Source of the DNA: Spirochaetales bacterium UBA6872
GTDB lineage: Bacteria; Spirochaetota; Spirochaetia; Sphaerochaetales; Sphaerochaetaceae
DNA: 8,379 nucleotides
NCBI GenBank assembly: GCA_002452215.1
Contig: DKCO01000042.1
Location: 1 to 8,379 of the forward strand
Reading direction: 5' to 3'
The translations under genes were made by a program, and so were the position numbers. This document shows positions 1 through 7,139 of the stretch, in pieces (the first letter of the stretch is position 1; each line of letters starts with the position of its first letter). The notes under the pieces are model-generated. The model was not told the DNA's origin. It did no database searches and saw only the letters and a list, made by a program, of their open reading frames with translations.

Positions 1-15
1 TATGCGACTGAATAG

Positions 16-2676
16 TTACAAGCGATTTATATCACTATCATATGCATAGTCTGAACTTTTTATGATAGCCTCTATTATGCTGAGAGAAATCTCATCTCCA
101 TTTTTTAGAGGATCATACTCTTTCCCATACCATTTAAAACGCATTTCAAGGTTTTCTTCATCCTTGTCATACTCGACAGAAAGCTCAATAGGAAAAACTG
201 GAGAGGCATTTGGGATGATATTAATTGCAACCAGCTCCTCGAAAAGAAGACGCAAATTGATTGTCTTCTTCTTTCCAATCATGTGCTTTTCTCCAAACAG
301 TTGCAACTTCTCGCTCATTGCAATGAAGTCATAATCCTTGGATTCAATCAACAAAGAAAGGACATTGAGATGCTTTACAAATGCTCTAGTCCTCTCTCTT
401 TCAGGGTGGTTGAAAATCTCATCTGGCGTTCCATCCTCATATATGATGCCTTGATCCATGTAGAAAATACGAGTAGAAACATCATGGGCAAATTTCATCT
501 CATGAGTGACAATCAGCATTGTCAAGCCCTCTTTTGCAAGCTCATTTATAACTGACAAGACCTCACCTACCATCGTTGGATCAAGAGCTGATGTAGGCTC
601 ATCGAATAAGACTATCTCTGGATCCATCGCAAGTGCCCTAGCGATAGCTACTCTTTGTTTTTGTCCTCCAGAGAGCTCGTCGGGAAATGAATATGCCTTC
701 TCTGCCATACCAACCATGCGCAAAAGATGCATTGCTTTACTATATGCTACATCCGGTTTTTCCTTCTTCAGCAACATCGGAGCAATCATAATGTTATCAA
801 CAACATTAAGATGCCCAAATAAATTGAAGTTCTGGAAGACCATTGCAACCCTTCGTCTTATTTTCCTCAAATCAACCTCTTTGTCATCTATGTCCTTTCC
901 AAAGATTTTCACATGGCCACTTGTAGGTATCTCCAAGCGGTTTATGCATCTCATGAAAGTTGATTTGCCAGTCCCAGATGGACCGATTATAGAAATCACC
1001 TCACCTTTTTTGATTGTAGCATTCACATCTTTAAGAGGAACAGAGTTTGCATATTCCTTCTTCAAGTGCTCAACTTCGATAAGAACATGACTAGCATTTT
1101 TGCATTCCGTGACGCCTGATCTATTATGCTCTTGCAAATTGCTAGTAGGATATGTTTTTCTTTTTCTTTTCTTCGGATCGCATTGTATCTCCATTTTGCC
1201 TATGAAAAAACTTATCAAAAACGAGAGCATGAAATAAATCGATGCTACAGCAAGAAGTGGAAAGAAAGCATCATATGTCCTGCTTCTTATGATATCGCCA
1301 GCTTTAGTCAAATCTTGTATTGCAATGTATCCAACAATCGATGTCTGTTTCACAAGAGAAACAATTTGTCCCTTATAAAGAGGAAAAACATATTTTAAGG
1401 CTTGAGGCATGATTATGCGTTTGAAACCCAATATATTCCCAAAGCCAAGAGCTACAGATGCTTCCCATTGTCCTTTATCGATTGCATTGATACCCGTTTG
1501 CAATATACTTGCAAAGGACACAGAGAAAATTAAGGAAAATGCAACAACAGCTACAGCTTCGGCAGATACATCTATAGAAGCAAAAACGACAAAGTAGATT
1601 ATAAGAAGCACGACCAATGTCGGTATGCCAGCCATGAAAGAAGAGAACGCTTTTGCTATACCACTTATCAAACGCTTTCTGGATCTCAAAAGAAGCATCA
1701 AAGCAAAACCTAGCACAGTTCCGATTATCGCAGAGCAAATAGAGATCAATAGAGTCGTTTTCAATCCGTTAAAGATCAGGGTCCAACGATTTTCCTTAAC
1801 AAATGTTTTGAAAAAACTTTGCTCAATCTTTGCAAATAGATCATCATCTGATCCTGTCTGTCCATCTTCATATGCTTGTAGATTCTCGCTACGGCATACA
1901 AAAACATTTCCTCCATTGTAATGAGCTATAGGAAAATCCACCTCCTTTGCCCTCTCTGGTGTAATCGATATGCATCCTGATGCGACATCTGCCTTACCAG
2001 ATTGGACAAAGCTTATTATCGAAGCAAATGAAGTAGTAGAGAGCTCTACATTCATCGAAAGCTTTTTTGCAATCATCAACAAGAGCTCAACTTCATATCC
2101 AGATGCCTTCCCATTTGTGTCTGTATAACTCATCGGATACACACTTGGCTCATATACGTATTTGAGTTTCTTTGTATTGTTTGGATCATTTTCGTACTCA
2201 GACCAATCAATCCTCATCTTCTCTTCATCTCCCGAGAGCCATTTATCCCTAAGGAGCTTGAGAGTACCATCTTTTGAAAATCCATCGATTATATATGAGA
2301 ACTCATCTGTCAAATAACTGCCTTTCTTCAAAATAAAACCATAACTGTCAGAGATGATTGTTTCTGGAAAAATTGCAAATCCATCACGTTGTGCCACAAG
2401 GACATTGGCAATCGGTTCATCAACGATTGATGCATCAACATCGTGTCTCTTTAGTGCCTCCAATGCCCCCGCTTGATCATCGTAATAGCGCCATGTAATG
2501 CCATCAATCACACTATCGACATTGCTATCTACAACAGTTCCTGTAATACAAGCTACAACACGAGAGGAAAAATCCTCTTTTGAAGTAAAGACAACTGGTG
2601 GCTCTTGTTCGCTTTTATTGCAACTTGACAATAAAAAAACGAATACCATAAATATAAGAATCATTGTTTTTTTCAT
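16..2676 (-). CDS. Single-chain polar amino-acid ABC importer (permuted binding domain, permease, ATPase) with C-terminal degenerate HATPase domain
   Basis: Predicted lipid-anchored importer for a polar amino acid, 886 residues. Residues 1-18 are a lipoprotein signal with lipobox LLSSC (C19). Residues ~35-151 resemble the second half of a GlnH/FliY-type binding protein and ~171-262 the first half (ITPERAKEVDF), so the domain looks circularly permuted. Residues ~300-494 are a His/Glu/Gln-family permease with an EAA loop near 405-429. Residues ~532-769 are the ATPase: Walker A GPSGTGKST 565-573, Q615, LSGGQ 668-672, Walker B D692/E693, His725. Residues ~777-886 are an extra HATPase-like domain. 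Two chains would make one complete transporter. The ATG at 2676 is preferred over an in-frame TTG at 2694 because GTGGAG sits 6 bases upstream. It lies 14 bases after the phosphatase gene, so probably shares its transcript. Importer identity is secure; substrate and the role of the tail are unknown. Confidence 0.93.
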   Translation of the reverse strand: MKKTMILIFMVFVFLLSSCNKSEQEPPVVFTSKEDFSSRVVACITGTVVDSNVDSVIDGITWRYYDDQAGALEALKRHDVDASIVDEPIANVLVAQRDGFAIFPETIISDSYGFILKKGSYLTDEFSYIIDGFSKDGTLKLLRDKWLSGDEEKMRIDWSEYENDPNNTKKLKYVYEPSVYPMSYTDTNGKASGYEVELLLMIAKKLSMNVELSTTSFASIISFVQSGKADVASGCISITPERAKEVDFPIAHYNGGNVFVCRSENLQAYEDGQTGSDDDLFAKIEQSFFKTFVKENRWTLIFNGLKTTLLISICSAIIGTVLGFALMLLLRSRKRLISGIAKAFSSFMAGIPTLVVLLIIYFVVFASIDVSAEAVAVVAFSLIFSVSFASILQTGINAIDKGQWEASVALGFGNILGFKRIIMPQALKYVFPLYKGQIVSLVKQTSIVGYIAIQDLTKAGDIIRSRTYDAFFPLLAVASIYFMLSFLISFFIGKMEIQCDPKKRKRKTYPTSNLQEHNRSGVTECKNASHVLIEVEHLKKEYANSVPLKDVNATIKKGEVISIIGPSGTGKSTFMRCINRLEIPTSGHVKIFGKDIDDKEVDLRKIRRRVAMVFQNFNLFGHLNVVDNIMIAPMLLKKEKPDVAYSKAMHLLRMVGMAEKAYSFPDELSGGQKQRVAIARALAMDPEIVLFDEPTSALDPTMVGEVLSVINELAKEGLTMLIVTHEMKFAHDVSTRIFYMDQGIIYEDGTPDEIFNHPERERTRAFVKHLNVLSLLIESKDYDFIAMSEKLQLFGEKHMIGKKKTINLRLLFEELVAINIIPNASPVFPIELSVEYDKDEENLEMRFKWYGKEYDPLKNGDEISLSIIEAIIKSSDYAYDSDINRL

Positions 2677-2682
2677 CTGGCT

Positions 2683-2688
2683 CTCCAC
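2683..2688 (-). promoter_or_regulatory. Ribosome binding site of the ABC importer gene
   Basis: GTGGAG on the minus strand, 6 bases before the ATG at 2676. It lies inside the 14-base gap after the phosphatase stop. It decides the start: the TTG six codons upstream overlaps the phosphatase stop codon, and using it would put extra residues ahead of the lipoprotein signal. Confidence 0.75.
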
Positions 2689-2690
2689 TA

Positions 2691-5483
2691 TCAAAAAGCC
2701 TTTACCAGCGAAAGCCTGTTGAAGCCTGATACATACTCATAAACTACTCTGTCCATCGTTTTTTTGACCATATAGATTCCAAGCCCACCTATCTCGCGCT
2801 CATCAGACGATAGCGTTATATCGGGCTCTTTTGCCTCTAGTGGGTTATATGGCCGCCCATTGTCCATAAACACAAGTTTTATGACATTGTTCAATACAGA
2901 GCACTCAACTCTTGATTCTGTAGCTTTGCTGTAAAGTCGGATATTTGAGTAGATTTCATCGACAGCAATGCACATCTTCCTTATCGTTTTGACTGGAACT
3001 TCCTTTTTTGTAAGCTTTTCGGAGACAAAAGATAGAAGCTCCTCCATATTTTCTTTCTCCGGTTCAAGGCAAATTATATCCTTCTCCGTTAAGCGGAGTG
3101 AGAGCATTGTAATATCATCGAATTGAGGTGCATCCGATACAAAACTGTCTACATCTCTTTTGACAGCATTGCATATTTCTCTTGCATTTTCCCCATTCAT
3201 GGTATTCAAACATCTTTCAAGTCGTCTATCTCCATAAAGCTCATTATGGCTATTTGTTGCCTCTGTCACCCCATCTGTGTACAAGAAAATCTCATCGCCT
3301 GGCATAAGGGATAATTCTCCCAAGCGGTAGCTGATGCCATCCATGCCAGCAAGAACAAAACCAGGCCTTGTCTTAAAGAATTCATACTTGCCACCCTTGT
3401 GCTTTACGAGAGGAGGATTGTGGCCAGCATTAGCAAATGTTACTATATTCGTCCTTAAATCCAGAATCCCCATCCAGCATGTTACGAACATCTTGGCTTC
3501 ATTGTTCTCGCATAGATCCTTGTTTGCTCCGGAAAAAATGAGTGCCACATTGCTCTCATTTTCGGCATGGCTCTTGATCAAAGTCTTTGCTTTCATCATG
3601 AACATAGCTGCCGATATACCTTTGCCAGAGACATCTGCAATCAAGAATGCGAGTCTATTTTCGTCAAGAAGATAAAAATCGTAGAAGTCGCCTCCAACCT
3701 CCTTTGCTGTATTCATTGTTGCGAATATATCGAAGTCCGTTCTATCTGGGAATGGTGGAAAAACCGAAGGAAGAGATGAAAGCTGTATTGTCCTAGCAAA
3801 TTCAAGCTCCTTGTCAATTCTTGCTGCCGCTTCCTTGATATACCCTTTCAGTGTTTGCACAGTCGAGTTTATGTCATCCGAAAGAGACACAAATTCCTTA
3901 TTTGTCCTGACATCCACAGAGACATTGAGATTTCCGCATGTAATCTCTTCCAAGGACCTGTTGATCTTCTGGATATTCTCAACAACAAGCTTTTTGACAA
4001 GGAAGTAGATTAAGAGAAAAAGAATCGCAAAGACCATGATCATTATGAAAATTGTTGTAAACAAGGACATGTTGCGTCCAAATACAACCTCATTAAATGG
4101 CATGATACCAATAATGTAGTAACCTTCCGTAATGCCATACATTACAAAAGAATCGATGCCATATACAGTCTTTCTGGAAAGCTCCCATTCATTTATGTCA
4201 TCAAGACTCATTCCTGTGACATCCAAATTCTCATCCTCATGGCCATTCGGATCGCTAACGAGGATGAAACTGTCATTGGCAATAAGCATGAAGCCGTTTT
4301 CACCAACATGCCTATTTCTTGTCAGACCGTCAACTCGTTGATTTATATCCTTCTGGAAACGTTGCGAATTGTACCCTACTTGCACAAACCCTCCAGATGG
4401 CAATGCAACTGCAGCATATTTCATCGAAAACCCCATCTTATGAGAGATTTTTTGATAACGTTGGACATACTCTTTTTCGCCATTGAGTAGAACCAAGAAC
4501 TCCTTGGATTGCTGTCCGCTCTTCATATCGAAGCCACAGAAGATAAGAGTCGTACTGGTCTTTATCATGCCATTTTCGTCTACAAGATTTATCTCTGATA
4601 CATCATATTTCTCAAGAAGAACCAAAAGCTTGGATCTATTCAAAGGGCCAAGTTTATCAAGATCATGTGCAATCGATCTGGTGATATTAAGCAAGTTCTC
4701 ATCGGAAGTATCATCAACATCATCCCTAACATCCTCGATGTATAGCTTTAGCATGTTTTCCGCATCGCTATATGCAAGTCTCGTCTCAAGCACATAGATA
4801 AACAAAAATGAAACAATAAATGCCAAGACAACAGATGCCAAAAGCCAACGAGAGAATGACTCTGCAAGCTTTAATTTGCCTTTTTTCCTTGCCTTCCGTT
4901 TAATATTTCCAGATAAAAACAATACAAGGACCATTGCTAAACCAACAGAGATGCTATTGATTGCAATCATCAAAGCAGCCGCATTTTCTACAAGCAGAAA
5001 TGACTTTCTGACATCATCCATGTTCGTCAGGAACACGAACAGCATATTAACGACCTCTATTACAAAAGCAATGGCCATGCCATAACACCACGAAGGCATC
5101 TTATCATCAAACATCCATTTCCTTAAGATAGCTCCAACTACTCCAGATAGTATTGTCGTCAAACATGCTCCAAGAGATGTGTATGTGCTCGAATCAAAAT
5201 ACCTCTCAAATCCTCCTATAATACCTGAAACGAGCCCAGCATAAGGCCCAAAGACAAGAGCTGCAGTAAGAACAGAACCGTCTCGCGTTCCAACAAGCGC
5301 ACCTTCTAGAGGGATGCTTAATTTGGTTGCTATGATGGCAGCAAAGCCAAAAAAGATGCCAGCGAAAATCTCCTTGACGAACTTTCGTGCACAAAAAATT
5401 ATCTTTATCCTATTTATCGTATAAAGCAAAACAGTAAAAACTGAAGGAATCGAAAACAACAAGACAAGCCTTATATAAAACAT
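2691..5483 (-). CDS. Membrane sensor SpoIIE-type PP2C serine phosphatase with C-terminal RsbW-like HATPase domain
   Basis: A 930-residue membrane protein predicted to control the phosphorylation of the STAS protein encoded just upstream. Residues ~30-190 form a LytS-type 5TMR multi-helix membrane domain, with GTRDGS 65-70 and the Gly-rich GPYAGLVSGIIGGFER 79-94. A helix at ~213-232 leads into an extracytoplasmic region ~238-468 that looks dCache-like (LVDENG 300-305). A helix at ~472-495 is followed by a HAMP-like linker and a signalling helix. The phosphatase at ~585-800 keeps all expected metal-binding motifs: GGDFYD (D599), DVSGKG (D617), YTDGVTEA (D737) and QFDDIT (D789, D790). Residues ~803-930 are an RsbW-like HATPase: N-box VDEIYSNI (E843, N847), G1 DNGRPYNP 874-881, G2 GGLGIYMV 899-906. 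Both phosphatase and kinase-type domains are therefore present and look intact. The STAS gene ends 20 bases upstream. The ligands sensed cannot be read from the sequence. Confidence 0.93.
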   Translation of the reverse strand: MFYIRLVLLFSIPSVFTVLLYTINRIKIIFCARKFVKEIFAGIFFGFAAIIATKLSIPLEGALVGTRDGSVLTAALVFGPYAGLVSGIIGGFERYFDSSTYTSLGACLTTILSGVVGAILRKWMFDDKMPSWCYGMAIAFVIEVVNMLFVFLTNMDDVRKSFLLVENAAALMIAINSISVGLAMVLVLFLSGNIKRKARKKGKLKLAESFSRWLLASVVLAFIVSFLFIYVLETRLAYSDAENMLKLYIEDVRDDVDDTSDENLLNITRSIAHDLDKLGPLNRSKLLVLLEKYDVSEINLVDENGMIKTSTTLIFCGFDMKSGQQSKEFLVLLNGEKEYVQRYQKISHKMGFSMKYAAVALPSGGFVQVGYNSQRFQKDINQRVDGLTRNRHVGENGFMLIANDSFILVSDPNGHEDENLDVTGMSLDDINEWELSRKTVYGIDSFVMYGITEGYYIIGIMPFNEVVFGRNMSLFTTIFIMIMVFAILFLLIYFLVKKLVVENIQKINRSLEEITCGNLNVSVDVRTNKEFVSLSDDINSTVQTLKGYIKEAAARIDKELEFARTIQLSSLPSVFPPFPDRTDFDIFATMNTAKEVGGDFYDFYLLDENRLAFLIADVSGKGISAAMFMMKAKTLIKSHAENESNVALIFSGANKDLCENNEAKMFVTCWMGILDLRTNIVTFANAGHNPPLVKHKGGKYEFFKTRPGFVLAGMDGISYRLGELSLMPGDEIFLYTDGVTEATNSHNELYGDRRLERCLNTMNGENAREICNAVKRDVDSFVSDAPQFDDITMLSLRLTEKDIICLEPEKENMEELLSFVSEKLTKKEVPVKTIRKMCIAVDEIYSNIRLYSKATESRVECSVLNNVIKLVFMDNGRPYNPLEAKEPDITLSSDEREIGGLGIYMVKKTMDRVVYEYVSGFNRLSLVKAF

Positions 5484-5503
5484 AGGAATCTCTTTTGATT
5501 TGG

Positions 5504-5800
5504 TTATTCGATAGTCAAGATATCAACAAAACCTGTGACATCGAAGACATCCATGACTGTCTCATTGACGTTTTTTACAATCATAGAGCCCTGCTTGTTC
5601 ATGATTTTTTGCATAGCTAACAGAACCCTCAAACCAGCAGACGATATGTACTCAAGCTTTTCAAAGTCAAATACAAGAGTTTTAATGCTGTCCAAACTAG
5701 AGCGGACCTCATCCTCAAATTGAGGAGCAGTTGTAGTATCCAACCTGCCATCAACTATAACTGTCAACTCATCTGCATTCAGTTTTTTCTCAATTTCCAT
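5504..5800 (-). CDS. STAS-domain anti-sigma factor antagonist (RsbV/SpoIIAA-like)
   Basis: A 99-residue single-domain cytoplasmic STAS protein, normal length for the SpoIIAA/RsbV family. In that family the unphosphorylated form binds a HATPase anti-sigma kinase, phosphorylation of one Ser inactivates it, and a PP2C phosphatase restores it. Visible landmarks are DGRLDTTTAPQFE (17-29), the core strand TLVFDFEKLEYISSAGLRVLL (ending at 61), and the C-terminal MDVFDVTGFVDIL. Aligned with B. subtilis SpoIIAA, Ser54 matches the phosphorylated Ser58; Ser53 replaces the preceding Asp, giving the common ISSAGL variant. The ATG at 5800 is chosen over the in-frame TTG at 5815 because GGGGTG lies 5 bases before it and the TTG has no visible site. 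It is first in the operon, 20 bases before its likely phosphatase. Its downstream partner is not in the window. Confidence 0.93.
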   Translation of the reverse strand: MEIEKKLNADELTVIVDGRLDTTTAPQFEDEVRSSLDSIKTLVFDFEKLEYISSAGLRVLLAMQKIMNKQGSMIVKNVNETVMDVFDVTGFVDILTIE

Positions 5801-5805
5801 TTCTA

Positions 5806-5811
5806 CACCCC
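5806..5811 (-). promoter_or_regulatory. Ribosome binding site of the STAS gene
   Basis: GGGGTG on the minus strand, 5 bases before the ATG at 5800. It supports the 99-residue start. The in-frame TTG at 5815 would give a start that lies ahead of this site. Confidence 0.6.
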
Positions 5812-5985
5812 ACAAATTAAGAACAAATCAAATTGCTGAGGCCGGAAGATATCAGTGAATGTGTTGGTATCCCGATTAAAGTAAGACGCAACAATGGAAA
5901 CACTAAGAAAAGAGATAAAAATGAAAAAAGATTTGCATAGCAACACTCAATTTCAAAGATAAATCAACTTCGATTAGCATTTTAT

Positions 5986-5998
5986 AAAAAAACATCCT
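5986..5998. repeat. 13-base direct repeat, copy 1
   Basis: AAAAAAACATCCT occurs here and again at 6154-6166, 168 bases away start to start. It is largely a poly-A run plus CATCCT, so chance is possible in such A-rich sequence. The next bases differ between the copies. Confidence 0.4.
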
Positions 5999-6036
5999 TG
6001 ATATCTGCCAAAGCAAACATCCAGCACTGAGATGGT

Positions 6037-6053
6037 AAACCAACTATTGGTTT
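6037..6053. repeat. Inverted repeat, 7-bp stem with 3-base loop
   Basis: AAACCAA (6037-6043), loop CTA, TTGGTTT (6047-6053): perfect complementarity. No U-run follows on either strand, so it does not look like an intrinsic terminator. It could be a protein-binding dyad or an RNA hairpin in the operon leader. Confidence 0.5.
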
Positions 6054-6069
6054 CAATGTTTGGAAATTG

Positions 6070-6092
6070 CGTAATTGGTTGTTTTAATTACG
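6070..6092. repeat. Inverted repeat, 7-bp arms with 9-base spacer
   Basis: CGTAATT (6070-6076) and AATTACG (6086-6092) are perfect complements around a 9-base spacer. It lies 17 bases from the previous dyad. A regulator-binding site upstream of the operon is possible; no family can be assigned. Confidence 0.5.
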
Positions 6093-6146
6093 AAATTGGC
6101 GAAAAGATACTCTTATCAAAATAGCAATGATTTATCAAAGGTTTTG

Positions 6147-6167
6147 TAGGATCAAAAAAACATCCTA
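6147..6167. repeat. Inverted repeat containing direct-repeat copy 2
   Basis: TAGGAT (6147-6152) and ATCCTA (6162-6167) flank a 9-base A-rich loop. The interval includes the second copy of the 13-base direct repeat (6154-6166). The weak stem and the absence of a trailing U-run argue against a terminator. Confidence 0.35.
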
Positions 6168-6272
6168 TTCATCTTCAAGCGATATGATTTTTTGGTTAAA
6201 TCTTTTTTGAGAGATGCGAAATTCAAATCGAATAAGAATAGAAGATTCCCAATCCATTGAACTATAGACCAC

Positions 6273-7040
6273 CTAGTCCAGCTTTTTATGCACAGGTTTG
6301 AAAATGGGCTTGGAAATGCCTAAAGTCTCCAGCTCGGAAAAGACGCCTTCACTGACATTTAGCCAGCATTCATCATCCGATGATGCATCTTCAGGGGAGT
6401 CTACTTTTCTCCAGGATTCGGTAAGGTCTCCATAAGTCATCTTCTTTATGATTCTTGTTGTGATGAGGGTTGCTATGAAATTGACAAATTCACTGCCAAT
6501 GAGAGAGAAATCATTCTGGACCCTAGTCTTGTAAAGGCAGATGTTGTTCTTATAGCTCCTAAAGACAAGCTCAAGAAGCCATCTTCTTTCATAGCACTGG
6601 TAGATAACAGTCGGGGATGCATCCAGATCCGACTCGAAGACTATGACCCCTGCCTTGTCCAAGGCGCTATCGAAATCAGAGGAAACAAAAGGCCTCCTCC
6701 CATTTATCTTATCGACATATGAGTTCTCCTCGCCATGTGCCTTTGCGATATCCTTAAATGCATATAGGTACCTTCCGCCCTTGATGCATGCCTTCCTGTA
6801 GAGGACCCTATTGGCAACATTCTCGAGCTTTCCATCCCATTCAAGCATATTGTTATTCGCAATCCTAGAATCATTCCTTTTTATGGGTGTCAGGAAATGG
6901 AGGTCTGGATGCCTGTCAAGCTCATCAGCAATCTTGCTGGGAGAAAATCCTTTGTCTGCAACAACAATACCTCTATCTGACATACGACACTTGTCAAGAC
7001 AGTTTTTAGAAAAATAAAGGAGACAATATCCTTTCAGGTG
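6273..7040 (-). pseudogene. IS4-family transposase, 5'-truncated remnant
   Basis: The C-terminal part of a DDE transposase that cuts and joins insertion-element ends. The second catalytic Asp sits in the motif VADKGF (Asp codon 6954-6956). The IS4 signature Y-(2)-R-(3)-E-(6)-K is perfect: Tyr 6591-6593, catalytic Glu 6570-6572, Lys 6549-6551, within YERRWLLELVFRSYK. The reading frame ends at TAG 6273-6275. Family members usually run to about 400-550 residues, with the first catalytic Asp in the N-terminal half. Here recognisable transposase sequence fades out around 7010-7060, so that Asp is missing and the protein should be inactive. The frame stays open to 7550 only because it then runs antisense through the neighbouring AlbA_2 gene, so that extension is not transposase. 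The 5' boundary given is approximate, and no terminal inverted repeats could be identified. Confidence 0.8.
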
Positions 7041-7091
7041 GTATTCGTAAAGGCAATGGTGAGTCAAGGAAGATTTTGTAGAAGGAAAAAA

Positions 7092-7120
7092 TTGAAGAAG
7101 TTTTTGCAAAAACCTATAAA
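7092..7120 (+). promoter_or_regulatory. Sigma-70-type promoter for the AlbA_2 gene, with palindromic spacer
   Basis: A -35 element TTGAAG (7092-7097), a 17-base spacer and a -10 element TATAAA (7115-7120) face the AlbA_2 gene. Transcription would begin near 7127, giving a very short leader starting at about the ribosome binding site. The promoter lies at the broken edge of the transposase remnant. Confidence 0.55.
7100..7113. promoter_or_regulatory. Perfect 14-bp palindrome, candidate operator
   Basis: GTTTTTGCAAAAAC is perfectly self-complementary and lies wholly inside the spacer between the -35 and -10 elements. A dimeric repressor bound here would block RNA polymerase. Proteins of the downstream gene's type often carry a C-terminal winged helix, so autoregulation is conceivable but unproven. 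Confidence 0.45.
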
Positions 7121-7124
7121 GGAA

Positions 7125-7132
7125 AGAGGAAG
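7125..7132 (+). promoter_or_regulatory. Ribosome binding site of the AlbA_2 gene
   Basis: AGAGGAAG lies before the ATG at 7140, with 9 bases between the AGGA core and the start codon. It favours 7140 over the in-frame ATG at 7038, which is upstream of the promoter and adds a basic segment lying at the edge of the transposase remnant. Confidence 0.65.
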
Positions 7133-7139
7133 TGATGGC

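Larger units (their letters stand above)
5816..6272. other. 457-base intergenic region upstream of the operon, no convincing gene
   Basis: This A/T-rich gap separates the STAS start from the stop of the transposase remnant. No convincing coding region, tRNA or rRNA was found on either strand. It should contain the operon promoter on the minus strand, but I found no -35/-10 pair good enough to mark. It contains inverted repeats at 6037-6053, 6070-6092 and 6147-6167, a 13-base direct repeat at 5986-5998 and 6154-6166, and presumably the lost end of the insertion element near 6240-6272. Confidence 0.7.

Noticed and set aside
506..1090. 194-codon plus-strand open frame
   Set aside because: It is antisense to the ABC ATPase, whose Walker, Q-loop, signature and H-loop motifs are all intact; the plus-strand translation shows no recognisable domain.
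5894..5962. 22-codon plus-strand frame starting METLRKEIK
   Set aside because: Very short, no good ribosome binding site at its first ATG, low-complexity A-rich composition and no supporting context.
5821..6000. Sigma-70 promoter for the STAS operon
   Set aside because: Several TTGATT, TTGAAA and TTGTTG candidates exist on the minus strand, but none has a -10 hexamer better than about half matched at 16-18 bases.
6113..6139. Two copies of TTATCAAA as regulator half-sites or promoter elements
   Set aside because: Eight-base A/T-rich repeats are expected by chance here, and no matching -10 element at the right spacing was found.
6147..6167. Possible intrinsic terminator
   Set aside because: The stem is only 6 bp and A/T-rich, and its T-run lies in the loop rather than after the stem on the minus strand.
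7038..7139. Upstream in-frame ATG start for the AlbA_2 gene
   Set aside because: It lies ahead of the promoter, adds 34 non-domain residues and has no good ribosome binding site, unlike the ATG at 7140.
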